Positions 17,634 through 25,903 of a stretch of 64,000 nucleotides of DNA are shown here, piece by piece. Below the pieces are notes generated by a model that saw only the letters and a program-made list of their open reading frames with translations, was not told the origin of the DNA and did no database searches. The translations under genes were made by a program, and so were the position numbers. Position 1 is the stretch's first letter. Each line of letters begins with the position of its first letter. The stretch spans positions 124,001-188,000 of the forward strand of contig NZ_FZNW01000006.1 of NCBI RefSeq assembly GCF_900188115.1. The letters run 5' to 3'. This DNA comes from Haloechinothrix alba. GTDB lineage: Bacteria; Actinomycetota; Actinomycetes; Mycobacteriales; Pseudonocardiaceae.

Positions 17634-19451
17634 ATGTCCGTGACCGTCCCCCGTTCGCTCAACGAGCACACCTGGCACCTGGCCGGTAAGGAGTTGCTGG
17701 CCAAGACGCTCGGCGAGCTCTCCTACGAGTGCTTGCTCAGCCCTGAGCCGGTGGCAGGGGACACCTACCGGCTCGACTTGCCCGGCGGGGTCTCGTACCG
17801 GTTCGCCGCGCGCCGCGGTGCGTTCGGCGACTGGCGCGTGGACCCGGACCGGATCGAGCGGGTAGCAGGCGAGGGCAGCGAGGCGGCGAGCGACCCGCTC
17901 CTGTTCCTGCGGGAAGCCCATGACGTGCTGGGGATCAGCGGGAACACGGCGGGCCACCTGGCCTGCGAGCTCACCGCCACGCTCGCGGCCGACGCGCGGC
18001 TGCGCGACTCGGGGGTACCCGCGGCGAGCGAGCTGGCAGAGCTGCCGTACGCCGAGCTCGAGGGGTACCAGACGGGGCATCCGTGGCTGGTACCGAACAA
18101 GGGGCGGATCGGCTTCTCCGCAGGCGACACCGAGCGGTACGCGCCGGAGTCACGGCAGCCCGTCCGCCTGCCGTGGATCGCCGTGCACCGCTCGCTCGCC
18201 GACTACCGCGCCGTCGCGGGCCTGGAGCGGGAAGCTTTGCTCGCGGGCGAGCTCGACGAGGACACGCGGCACCGGTTCACGGCGGCGCTGGCAGGCCACG
18301 GTGTGCCGCCGGAAGAGTACGAGTGGCTGCCGGTGCACCCGTGGCAGTGGGACGAGGTGGTCCTGCCGGTGTTCGCGGCCGATGTCGCGCACAAGCGGAT
18401 CGTGCCGCTCGGCGAGGCGCCGGACCGCTACCGGCCGCAGCAGTCGATCCGCACGCTGAGCAACACCGATCACCCGCGGCGGCACCACGTGAAGGTCCCG
18501 CTGTCGATTCTCAACACGCTCGTGTGGCGTGGCCTGCCGACCGAACGCACGGTCGCCGCCCCCGCGGTGACCTCATGGGTACTCGGGCTCGCCGAGTCCG
18601 ATCCGTTCCTGCGGGACGAGGCCGACGCGATCCTGCTCGGCGAGGTGGCCTCGGTCGCGGTGCGGCACCGGGACCTCGAGGACATTCCCGGGGTGCCGTA
18701 CCAGTACCGCGAGCTGCTCGGCGCGATCTGGCGCCGGCCGCTGGACGAGCGGCTGCGCGCGGGCGAGCGCGCCCGGACGCTGGCCTCGCTGCTGTACGTC
18801 GACGGCAACGGCGACGCGTTCGTGGCCGAGCTGGTGCGCCGGTCCGGGCTGGGCGCACAGGAGTGGTTGTCCCGCCTGTTCGCGGCGCTGCTCCCGCCGT
18901 TGCTGCACTTCCTGTACCGGTACGGCGTTGTGTTCTCGCCGCACGGGGAGAACACCATCGTGGTGTTCTCCGGCGAGGTCCCGGAGCGCCTTGCCGTGAA
19001 GGACTTCGTCGACGACGTCAACGTCAGCGCGACCGGCGTCGACGAGCTGGCGAGCATGCCTGCCGATGTGGATTCCGTGTTGCTGCGCGAGCCGCCCGAG
19101 TTCCTGCGGCAGTTCATCCAGAGTGGCCTGTTCGTCGGTCACTTCCGCTACCTGGCTCCGATCGTCGAGCGGTGCCTCGGGGTCGGCGAGGACCGGTTCT
19201 GGGAACTGGTCGCCGACGAGGTGCTCGCCTACCAGAAGCGCTTCCCGGAGCTCGCGGATCGCTTCGCGCTGTTCGACCTGTTCACTCCCGAGATCGACCG
19301 GCTGTGCCTCAACCGGAACAGGTTGCTGCTCGACGGCTACCGTGACCGGCCGGAGCGCCCGCACGCGGCGGTGCACGGCACCGTGGCCAACCCTCTGTAC
19401 CACGCCGTGGCACGCCACCGGCCCGCAGGCGGTGTCGGTAGCAGCGCGTGA
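17634..19451 (+). CDS. NIS siderophore synthetase, IucC/DesD-like (type C)
   Basis: 605 residues of the IucA/IucC family. Key blocks are GHPWLVPNKGRIGF (~150), LPVHPWQWDE (~235), SIRTLSNTDHPRRHHVKVPL (~270) and SPHGENTIVVF (~435). The N-terminus (AGKELLAKTLGELSYE) and overall length match E. coli IucC and Streptomyces DesD, type C enzymes acting on monoacylated substrates. ATG 17634 is preceded by AAGGAG at 5 nt. It lies 40 bp downstream of the IucA-like gene. No acyltransferase domain is fused to it. Confidence 0.85.
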   Translation: MSVTVPRSLNEHTWHLAGKELLAKTLGELSYECLLSPEPVAGDTYRLDLPGGVSYRFAARRGAFGDWRVDPDRIERVAGEGSEAASDPLLFLREAHDVLGISGNTAGHLACELTATLAADARLRDSGVPAASELAELPYAELEGYQTGHPWLVPNKGRIGFSAGDTERYAPESRQPVRLPWIAVHRSLADYRAVAGLEREALLAGELDEDTRHRFTAALAGHGVPPEEYEWLPVHPWQWDEVVLPVFAADVAHKRIVPLGEAPDRYRPQQSIRTLSNTDHPRRHHVKVPLSILNTLVWRGLPTERTVAAPAVTSWVLGLAESDPFLRDEADAILLGEVASVAVRHRDLEDIPGVPYQYRELLGAIWRRPLDERLRAGERARTLASLLYVDGNGDAFVAELVRRSGLGAQEWLSRLFAALLPPLLHFLYRYGVVFSPHGENTIVVFSGEVPERLAVKDFVDDVNVSATGVDELASMPADVDSVLLREPPEFLRQFIQSGLFVGHFRYLAPIVERCLGVGEDRFWELVADEVLAYQKRFPELADRFALFDLFTPEIDRLCLNRNRLLLDGYRDRPERPHAAVHGTVANPLYHAVARHRPAGGVGSSA

Positions 19452-19559
19452 GCCGGTGACCCGCGGCGGGGCAGGCCCGTACCACCTCGCGGGACCCGAT
19501 CGGGCGAGTGGCCGGTGTGCCTCGGCCGGTGTGATGCGCGGATACTGGCCGTGGAATGG

Positions 19560-19592
19560 TTGAAGCCACCGCACCGGGGGTATACAGAGGAC
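19560..19592 (+). promoter_or_regulatory. Promoter of aconitase, probably leaderless
   Basis: TTGAAG (19560-19565) and TATACA (19581-19586) are separated by 15 bp. The -10-like box ends 6 nt before the ATG at 19593, so transcription would start on or next to the A of ATG. Only a weak GAGG is present. No iron box is seen here. Confidence 0.45.
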
Positions 19593-21545
19593 ATGGCACG
19601 CAACGTCGCGCAGAAGGTCATTGCCGCGCACCTGATCAGCGGCAGCATGGAGCCGGGCGAGGAGATCGCGCTGGCCATCGATCACACCCTCACCCAGGAC
19701 GCGACGGGGACCCTGGTGATGCAGGAGCTCGAAGCGCTGGGGCTGGACAGGGCGCGGACCGAGGTCAGCGTGCAGTACGTCGACCACAACCTGCTGCAGA
19801 CCGACGAGCGCAACGCCGAGGACCACACCTTCCTGCACTCGGCGTGCTCGCGGTACGGGCTGTGGTTCTCCAAGCCGGGCAACGGGGTATCGCATCCTAC
19901 GCACATGCAGCGCTTCGGTGTGCCGGGGAAGACCATGGTCGGGTCCGACTCGCACACGCCTGCCGCCGGCTCACTCGGCATGCTCGCCATGGGCGTCGGC
20001 GGCCTCGAGGTGGCCATGGCCATCGCCGGGCGGCCCCTCTACCTGCGCATGCCCGAGATCTGGGGGGTGCGCCTGACCGGATCGCTTCCCCCGTGGGTCT
20101 CCGCCAAGGACGTGATCCTGGAGATGCTGCGGCGGCACACGGTCGCGGGCGGCGTCAACCGGATCATCGAGTACCACGGCCCCGGGCTGGAGGGCCTGTC
20201 GGCGATGGACCGGCACGTGATCGCCAACATGGGTGCCGAGCTGGGGGCAACCACCACGATCTTCCCCGCGGACGAAGCCGTACGCGAGTTCCTCGATGCC
20301 GAGGACCGCGCGAGCGACTTCGTGCCGATCGCGGCCGACGAGGGCGCGACGTACGACGTCACCGAGGAGATCGACCTGTCCTCGCTGGTGCCGCTGATCG
20401 CCAAGCCCTCCGCCCCGGACAACATCGTGGAGGTCTCAGAGGTGCAGGGCACCGAGGTCAGCCAGGTGGTGATCGGCTCGTCGGCCAACCCGGGGCTGCG
20501 CGACTTCGCCGTCGCCGCGGCGATGGTGCGGGGGCGGCAGACCCACGACGCGATCAGCTTCGACGTCAACCCGAGCTCGCGGGAGATCTTCGCCGACCTC
20601 ACCAAGATGGGGGCGACGTTCGACCTGATCTCCGCCGGAGCTCGTATCCACCAGGCGGGCTGCATGGGGTGTATCGGCATGGGGCAGGCACCCGCGGTGG
20701 GGCAGAACTCGCTGCGTACCTTCCCGCGGAACTTCCCGGGCCGTTCGGGCACCAAGGAGGATTCGGTGTGGCTGTGCTCCCCGGAGACAGCCGCCGCCGC
20801 CGCGCTGACCGGTGTCATCACCGATCCGCGTGAGCTCGCCGAGAAGCTCGACATGGACTGGCCGCGGCTCGAACTGCCTGCGCGGGCGTCGGTCAACACC
20901 GACATGCTCGTGCCGCCCCTTCCCGCCGAGGAGGCCGCCCGCGTCGAGCTGGTCAAGGGACCGAACATCTCGGCGTTGCCCGACTTCCCGCCGTTGCCCG
21001 ACCGGATCGAGGCGCCGGTCCTGCTCAAGGTCGGGGACAACATCTCCACCGACGAGATCTCGCCAGCGGGAGCGCGCGCCTTACCGTACCGTTCCAATAT
21101 CCCCAAGCTCGCCGAGTTCACGTTCGTCCCTGTCGACGAGACCTACCCCGAGCGGGCTGCCCAGCTCGCAGGCGGCAGCGGGCACATCGTGATCGGCGGC
21201 GAGAACTACGGGCAGGGCTCCTCGAGGGAGCACGCCGCCATCACACCGCGTCACCTGGGGCTGCGCGTGGTCATCGCGAAGTCGTTCGCGCGGATTCACT
21301 GGCAGAACCTCGCCAACTTCGGGATCCTCGCTCTCGAGTTCCTCGATGCCGCCGACTACGAGCGCATCGGGTCAGGGGACAAGCTGGTGCTCGAGTCGGC
21401 CCGCGAGGCGCTGCGCGCGGGCGACGAGCTGACGATGCACAACGTGTCCCGATCGGAGAGCTACCCGCTGCGGCACCGCCTGTCGCAGCGCCAGGTCGAC
21501 AGCGTGCTCGCGGGTGGGATGATCCCGTTGCTCGCCCGTTCGTGA
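19593..21545 (+). CDS. Aconitate hydratase, compact (~650 residue) type
   Basis: 650 residues, a [4Fe-4S] dehydratase interconverting citrate and isocitrate. Cluster ligands include the CMGC pair in AGCMGCIGMGQ (~360) and a cysteine near HSACSRYG (~90). The swivel-domain GGENYGQGSSREHAA motif is present, and GDNISTDEISPAG starts the C-terminal domain. It is ~250 residues shorter than the AcnA usual in actinobacteria and resembles the 640-660 residue aconitase/homoaconitase-like class, so another 3-carboxy-acid hydratase activity is possible. It sits just downstream of the siderophore operon but has its own promoter. A perfect hairpin follows it. Confidence 0.85.
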   Translation: MARNVAQKVIAAHLISGSMEPGEEIALAIDHTLTQDATGTLVMQELEALGLDRARTEVSVQYVDHNLLQTDERNAEDHTFLHSACSRYGLWFSKPGNGVSHPTHMQRFGVPGKTMVGSDSHTPAAGSLGMLAMGVGGLEVAMAIAGRPLYLRMPEIWGVRLTGSLPPWVSAKDVILEMLRRHTVAGGVNRIIEYHGPGLEGLSAMDRHVIANMGAELGATTTIFPADEAVREFLDAEDRASDFVPIAADEGATYDVTEEIDLSSLVPLIAKPSAPDNIVEVSEVQGTEVSQVVIGSSANPGLRDFAVAAAMVRGRQTHDAISFDVNPSSREIFADLTKMGATFDLISAGARIHQAGCMGCIGMGQAPAVGQNSLRTFPRNFPGRSGTKEDSVWLCSPETAAAAALTGVITDPRELAEKLDMDWPRLELPARASVNTDMLVPPLPAEEAARVELVKGPNISALPDFPPLPDRIEAPVLLKVGDNISTDEISPAGARALPYRSNIPKLAEFTFVPVDETYPERAAQLAGGSGHIVIGGENYGQGSSREHAAITPRHLGLRVVIAKSFARIHWQNLANFGILALEFLDAADYERIGSGDKLVLESAREALRAGDELTMHNVSRSESYPLRHRLSQRQVDSVLAGGMIPLLARS

Positions 21546-21565
21546 CGCGGCCGGTCCCCGGTCGC

Positions 21566-21606
21566 GCGTTTCCCGCTCCGTGTGGTCCCTGCGGAGCGGG
21601 AAACGC
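21566..21606 (+). terminator. 15-bp perfect hairpin after aconitase
   Basis: GCGTTTCCCGCTCCG (21566-21580) pairs perfectly with 21592-21606 around an 11-nt loop, 20 bp after the aconitase stop. The right arm also covers the last readable codons of a decayed minus-strand gene fragment. Confidence 0.75.
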
Positions 21607-21762
21607 CAGGCTCCCGACCAGTACGAGCCCCCAGACCGTCAAGCCGTGCAGCAGGCCGCCGGACACGCCGCGGACACCGGAGAGCCGGCCGGCGACGAGG
21701 CCGGCGATCACGGCGCCCCAGCGAATCAGTGCCGGGTTGTACGGCTGTTCGTTCGGTGCCAC
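21601..21762 (-). pseudogene. Relic of a membrane-protein gene, internally deleted
   Basis: From a GTG at 21762, the minus strand reads ~54 residues that look like both ends of a multi-pass actinobacterial membrane protein joined together: an N-terminal segment NPALIRWGAVIAG followed directly by a C-terminal-like VAGRLSGVRGVSGGLLHGLT...VWGLVLVGSLAF. Full-length relatives of this type have a further 60-100 residues between the two. The frame then runs into the aconitase hairpin and the antisense of aconitase without a proper end. I interpret this as a gene remnant; a short functional peptide is less likely. Confidence 0.4.
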
Positions 21763-21881
21763 GGCTACCACCTGCCTTCGCAGTGACTGACTCGATGGCG
21801 CCAACCGGATACCCGGTGCCAATCATGACGAAACGGCACGCCCGGACGTGCGCGTAGACGTGGAAGTCGTGCGGCGTTAGT

Positions 21882-21897
21882 GTTACTCATTGGTAAC
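21882..21897. promoter_or_regulatory. Palindrome upstream of the saccharopine-dehydrogenase-like gene
   Basis: GTTAC (21882-21886) and GTAAC (21893-21897) form a 5+5 inverted repeat with spacer TCATTG, 31 bp before the ATG. It sits in a locally AT-rich patch. The form resembles TetR-family operators. No regulator is adjacent, although a TetR gene lies 4 kb away. Confidence 0.4.
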
Positions 21898-21927
21898 GGT
21901 AATTCGAGTCGGGCAGGCTGGTGACAC

Positions 21928-22977
21928 ATGGCGTGGATGATCTATGGAGCGAGTGGACACACCGGTCATCTGGTGACGGAGCTGGCTGCCGCGCGCGGGC
22001 TGCGCCCGGTCCTCGCCGGGCGCAGCGCACAGCGGCTGCGGCCGATCGCCGACCGGTTCGGCCTCGAGTACAGGGTGTTCGACCTGGCCGCTCCTGCCGC
22101 GATACGTGCAGGGCTGCGCGGGATCGACGCCGTGGCGCACTGCGCGGGCCCGTTCTCGGCGACCGCGCGCCCGATGGTCGACGCGTGCCTTGCCGCCGGG
22201 GCCCATTACCTCGACATCACCGGCGAGATCGATGTCTTCGAGGACGTGTACGCGCGCCATGCCGAGGCCGAACGCGCGGGGGTCGTGCTGTTACCCGGCG
22301 CAGGCTTCGATGTCGTCCCGACCGACTGCGTCGCAGCGGTCCTCGCTGGGCGGCTGCCGCAGGCGAACTATCTCGACCTGGCGTTCAGCGCGCACGTCGC
22401 GCTCGGGCCGGGGACGGTGAAGACCGTCATCGAGGGTGCCGGCGATGGTGGCCGCGCGCGCGTCGACGGCACGCTCCGTCACGTCGCGCTCGGGCACAAG
22501 CGGGTCACGGCAGCGTTCCCGGCAGGAGAGCGGGTCGTGACGGCGATCCCGTGGGGTGATGTCAGTTCCGCGTACCGCTCCACCGGGATTCCGAACATCA
22601 CGACCTACACGGTGGTGCCGGGCGGAACCGTGCTCCCGGCGTTCCAGCGGATCGGCGCCCCGCTGCTGCGTCGGGCCACCGTGCAGCGCGCGGCCTGTTC
22701 CGTGGCCGACCGTGTCGTGCGGCGCGGGGCCGAGCTGGACTCGCGGGGCGGGTCGCAGGTGTGGGGGGAGGCCCGTGACCCGTCGGGCGACCGCGTCGCG
22801 ATGACGCTGCGCGGCCCGAACGCGCTACCCCTCACAGCGGACAGCGTGGTCCGGAGCGCGGAGCGGCTGGCAGCCGGAGCGGTTCCGCCGGGTGCGCACA
22901 CCCCGTCCACCGCGTTCGGTGCGCGCTTCGCCGCCGAGCTGGACGGCGTCGAGCTCGGTGAGCCGGTCCAGACCTGA
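21928..22977 (+). CDS. Saccharopine dehydrogenase-like NAD(P)-binding oxidoreductase
   Basis: 349 residues. The N-terminal Rossmann fold (MIYGASGHTGHLVTELAAARG, then LAGRS) is that of saccharopine dehydrogenase / trans-acting enoyl reductase proteins. HCAGPFSATARPMVDACLAAGAHYLDITGE is the family's most conserved block. It is related to mycobacterial trans-acting enoyl reductase, but no polyketide synthase is nearby, so its substrate is unknown. It stands alone, with a candidate operator upstream and a convergent DedA gene downstream. Confidence 0.75.
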   Translation: MAWMIYGASGHTGHLVTELAAARGLRPVLAGRSAQRLRPIADRFGLEYRVFDLAAPAAIRAGLRGIDAVAHCAGPFSATARPMVDACLAAGAHYLDITGEIDVFEDVYARHAEAERAGVVLLPGAGFDVVPTDCVAAVLAGRLPQANYLDLAFSAHVALGPGTVKTVIEGAGDGGRARVDGTLRHVALGHKRVTAAFPAGERVVTAIPWGDVSSAYRSTGIPNITTYTVVPGGTVLPAFQRIGAPLLRRATVQRAACSVADRVVRRGAELDSRGGSQVWGEARDPSGDRVAMTLRGPNALPLTADSVVRSAERLAAGAVPPGAHTPSTAFGARFAAELDGVELGEPVQT

Positions 22978-23033
22978 CGTAGGACGCCGACGCCTCGAGG
23001 GTCGGGGCGCGCGAGGTCGCGGCGAGGCCGGGA

Positions 23034-23816
23034 TCAGTCCCCCGAAGCCTGCGAGTGCGTGCGGCGGTGCTGCTGGTCATCACGCGCCATGCGTCCCGCG
23101 TCGGTCTGCGCGCTGCCGTCGCCGTCCCACGGTGCCGGTGTGCGGTGCCCGGACAGGTCCGGAATCGGCGCCGAGCCCGCACGGTCCTGGTCCGGGTCCT
23201 CCTGGCCGGCGAGCGCCTTCTTGCGCCGTTTCCGGCGTACCACGAGCGCGAGAGCGGCCGCGACCAGCGCGAGCAGGATCCAGCTGCCGTACCCGATGGC
23301 CTCCTCGATCTGGCGCGCCGCCTTACCGGCGGCGGCTCCGACGAGAATGTGCAGCCCGCACCACGTCATCCCGGCGACCGCGGAGGCAGGCAGGAACTTC
23401 CGGAAGGGCAGGCCCGCCGCACCGGCCGCCGCGGGCACGAGCGTGCGCATCACCGGGAGGTAGATGGCGATCATCACCGCGATCGTGCCCCTGCGGCGCA
23501 GGAACCGGGTGGCGGAGTCCCAGCTCTGGCCCCCGTACCTGCGGACGGGCCGTGTCTGGCGAATGCGTGGCCCGAAGAATCTCCCCAGGCCGTAACCGAT
23601 GCAGTAGCCGAGGATCGCGCAGACCGAGGTGACTGCCCAGATGGTCAGGAACGTGCCCGTCGTGGTCGCGGTGGTCCCCACGACCAGGAGGCCGGCCTCA
23701 CCGGGCGCGACCATCCCGAAGCCGAGCGTGGTCTCCGCCGCGACGAGCAGGCCCGCGGCCAGCATCAACAGTTCAGGCGGCAGGCTGGCCAGCCATGCGA
23801 GAAGCTCCGTGATCAC
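23034..23816 (-). CDS. DedA-family membrane protein
   Basis: 260 residues with about five hydrophobic helices and a long, charged C-terminal tail (RRKRRKK followed by ~50 polar residues). The DedA/SNARE-associated fold is shown by the re-entrant segment AETTLGFGMVAPGEAGLLVVG (~27-47), GYGLGRFFGPRIR (~73) and RRRGTIAVMIAIYLPVMRTLVPAAAG (~108-133), which includes the conserved Arg and Pro. DedA proteins act in lipid-carrier (undecaprenyl phosphate) recycling and membrane homeostasis. The 280 bp upstream of its start hold no gene or clear structure. Confidence 0.85.
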   Translation of the reverse strand: MITELLAWLASLPPELLMLAAGLLVAAETTLGFGMVAPGEAGLLVVGTTATTTGTFLTIWAVTSVCAILGYCIGYGLGRFFGPRIRQTRPVRRYGGQSWDSATRFLRRRGTIAVMIAIYLPVMRTLVPAAAGAAGLPFRKFLPASAVAGMTWCGLHILVGAAAGKAARQIEEAIGYGSWILLALVAAALALVVRRKRRKKALAGQEDPDQDRAGSAPIPDLSGHRTPAPWDGDGSAQTDAGRMARDDQQHRRTHSQASGD

Positions 23817-24096
23817 AGAGGGTCCTAGTCGTGGCGTGACGCCGGCACGAGGCCGCGCGACGATCGGTTACATCCTGCGGTCCCGCGCCCGAGTGGTGTG
23901 CCACCGTGCCCGGAGCGTGCTGCGCCGCACATCGATCGGCCCTCGACTCCGCCCTGCGAGCCCGGAACTCCTCCCGTCACCATACGCGGGCGCACCCGGT
24001 GGCGTTACGCGCGCATCAGGCCGTGCGATGCGCTGTGATCCACCTCACCGGTTGTCACCCGGCGCGCGGGTACCGCGTGCGCTCACGCCCGCTACC

Positions 24097-25077
24097 TCAC
24101 CGACGCCCGTGCGGGTCAGGCGTTACCCCGGTCAGCCGCGCGGTGAGCTCCCAGAAACGGTCGCCGAGCTCGGTGTCGCGTGCCGGTCGCAGCGGCTTGA
24201 CAGCGGTGGGCGCACCCCGCATCTGGCGGAACCCGTCCGGACCGAAGTACTGGCCACTCTCGACCTCCGGTGCCGTCGCCGCGTGCAGCTGGGGGAGGGC
24301 GCCACGGTCGACGCTCTGGGCCAGGACGGCGTCGCTGAACCAGGAGCCCGCGCGGAGTACCCCGGATACCAGCGGGTTGCGGTAACTGCCTGCCATCGAG
24401 CCTGCCAGGCCTGTTGCCGTGAGGCCGGGGTGTGCCGCGACGCTGCTGACGCGCTCACCGGCCGCGTGCAGCCTGCGGTGCAGCTCGAGGGCGAACACCT
24501 GGTTGGCGAGTTTGGACTGGCCGTAGGCACCCCACGGGTTGTAGGTGCGGCGCTCGTAGTTGGGATCGTCGAGGTCGATCCTGGCCTGCGTCGCGGCGAT
24601 GCTGGACACCGAGACGACACGGGCGCCGGTCTCCGACCCGCGCAGTGCGGGCATGAGCAGCCAGGTGAGTGCGGCATGCCCGAGATGGTTGGTACCGAAC
24701 TGCAGCTCGAACCCGTCCTTGGTGGCGCTCTTGGGTACCGCCATGATGCCGGCGTTGTTCACCAGCACGTCCAGCCGGTCTCCGGTGATCTCCCGGATCT
24801 CGCCGGCGCTGTCCCGTACGGCGGTCAGATCACCGAGATCGAGCTGCACGAGCCGGGGCTTGCTACCAGTGGCCTGCCGGGTCACCGCATCGAGGGCGCT
24901 CTGACCGCGTTCCGGTGAGCGGCAGGCGAGCAGCACGTGCGCACCCTTGCCTGCCAGCACGCTCGCCGTCCGGAGTCCCAGCCCCGAGTTCGCCCCCGTG
25001 ACCAGAACAGTCCTTCCCGACTGGTCGGGGATGCGCGACTCGTCCCAGCTGCCGGTTCGAGGGGATTGATCTGTCAT
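24097..25077 (-). CDS. Short-chain dehydrogenase/reductase (retinol dehydrogenase-like)
   Basis: 326 residues. The NAD(P)-binding TGANSGLGL lies at ~26-34 and NNAGIM at ~107. The catalytic Ser is in VVSVSSIA, and the YxxxK pair is in YGQSK. The extended C-terminus and the GTNHLGHAALT block match the plant/animal RDH- and WWOX-like SDR group often found in actinobacteria. The cofactor is probably NADP (R at the end of the second strand, LLACRSPERG). It is 64 bp downstream of the 25142-25681 gene on the same strand, so the two are probably co-transcribed and may be under the divergent TetR regulator. Confidence 0.85.
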   Translation of the reverse strand: MTDQSPRTGSWDESRIPDQSGRTVLVTGANSGLGLRTASVLAGKGAHVLLACRSPERGQSALDAVTRQATGSKPRLVQLDLGDLTAVRDSAGEIREITGDRLDVLVNNAGIMAVPKSATKDGFELQFGTNHLGHAALTWLLMPALRGSETGARVVSVSSIAATQARIDLDDPNYERRTYNPWGAYGQSKLANQVFALELHRRLHAAGERVSSVAAHPGLTATGLAGSMAGSYRNPLVSGVLRAGSWFSDAVLAQSVDRGALPQLHAATAPEVESGQYFGPDGFRQMRGAPTAVKPLRPARDTELGDRFWELTARLTGVTPDPHGRR

Positions 25078-25141
25078 GGCATCACCCTACTGGTCTTGCG
25101 TGGACCGAACGATCCCGTATGGCAGGCACTGCCGGGTGCCG

Positions 25142-25681
25142 TCATGCGCTCCGCGCGAACATGCGCAGCACCTGCCCCTTGGAGCGCTCGCTGCGCGCGG
25201 CACCGTGCGTGGCACCGTGCCGGGTCAGCGCGAGGAACGCCGCACCGACCCTTGCGGCTTCGGCCGGGGCCTCGTCCGGCTCGGCCAGGCCCGCGGTGAC
25301 CGCGAGTACCCGCTGTTCCCGCTGGAGCGCGGCGGTGCCCACATCGGGGTAGCGTTCGAGGTTGGCGTCCAGCACGGCGCGCAGGGCGGCGTGTTCCTCC
25401 GCGGCCCGTCGCCAGGCGCGGGCGACACCGTCGGCGGGATCGTAGCCGTCCTCGCCGGCGGGACGGTCCCCGTCGTCCGGTCTGCCGAGCTCCGCGCGGA
25501 GTTGCCCGGTCATCACCTGCATCCAGTGATAGTGCATGGCCAGCAGCAGCTCTCGCTCGTCGCGGAACACCTGCCCCGCGCCGACCTCGGTGAACGGCAG
25601 CGAACCGTCCGGGGAACGTTCCGCCGCGTGCAGGACGGCTGCGATGGTGTCGCGACGCCTGTAGAAGTCCTCCCAGCTCAT
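25142..25681 (-). CDS. Conserved hypothetical protein, helical
   Basis: 179 residues starting MSWEDFYRRRDTIAAVLHAA. AAGGAG is 7 nt before the ATG. The sequence is predicted to be all alpha, with no signal peptide or membrane helix. I do not recognise a named domain. Its divergent placement from a TetR regulator and position ahead of an SDR suggest a small regulon of TetR, this gene and the SDR. The function is unknown. Confidence 0.65.
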   Translation of the reverse strand: MSWEDFYRRRDTIAAVLHAAERSPDGSLPFTEVGAGQVFRDERELLLAMHYHWMQVMTGQLRAELGRPDDGDRPAGEDGYDPADGVARAWRRAAEEHAALRAVLDANLERYPDVGTAALQREQRVLAVTAGLAEPDEAPAEAARVGAAFLALTRHGATHGAARSERSKGQVLRMFARSA

Positions 25682-25819
25682 GGCCTGTCTCCTTCCCCGC
25701 TGATGCCCTGTGCCCCCCGCTGTGCGCACGCGGGACACACGCGGACGCACGCCGGCGCAGCGTGCTGACTCGGGCGTGGCGCCGAGGTTCGTGACCTGCG
25801 TCATACCGTGAGTGTGCGG

Positions 25820-25834
25820 CATACTGACAGTACG
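25820..25834. promoter_or_regulatory. Candidate TetR operator in the divergent promoter
   Basis: TACTG-A-CAGTA (25822-25832) is a perfect 11-bp palindrome, and one further outer pair (C25820/G25834) also matches. It lies between the divergent 25142-25681 gene and the TetR gene (start 25904). TetR-family repressors typically bind such a site to control themselves and their neighbour. Confidence 0.5.
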
Positions 25835-25903
25835 GCGCGGCAGCTCGAAGTTACCATGCGCGGACGCGCGAGCAGGGCTTGTAGGCTTGTGAGGGTGGTG
25901 ACA

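Noticed and set aside
12988-19451. Standard desferrioxamine (des) cluster
   Set aside because: The acyltransferase desC is missing and two different IucA/IucC-type synthetases are present, so I did not use des gene symbols.
23817-24096. Possible gene between DedA and the SDR
   Set aside because: 280 bp with frames lacking SD or domain similarity; no clear structure.
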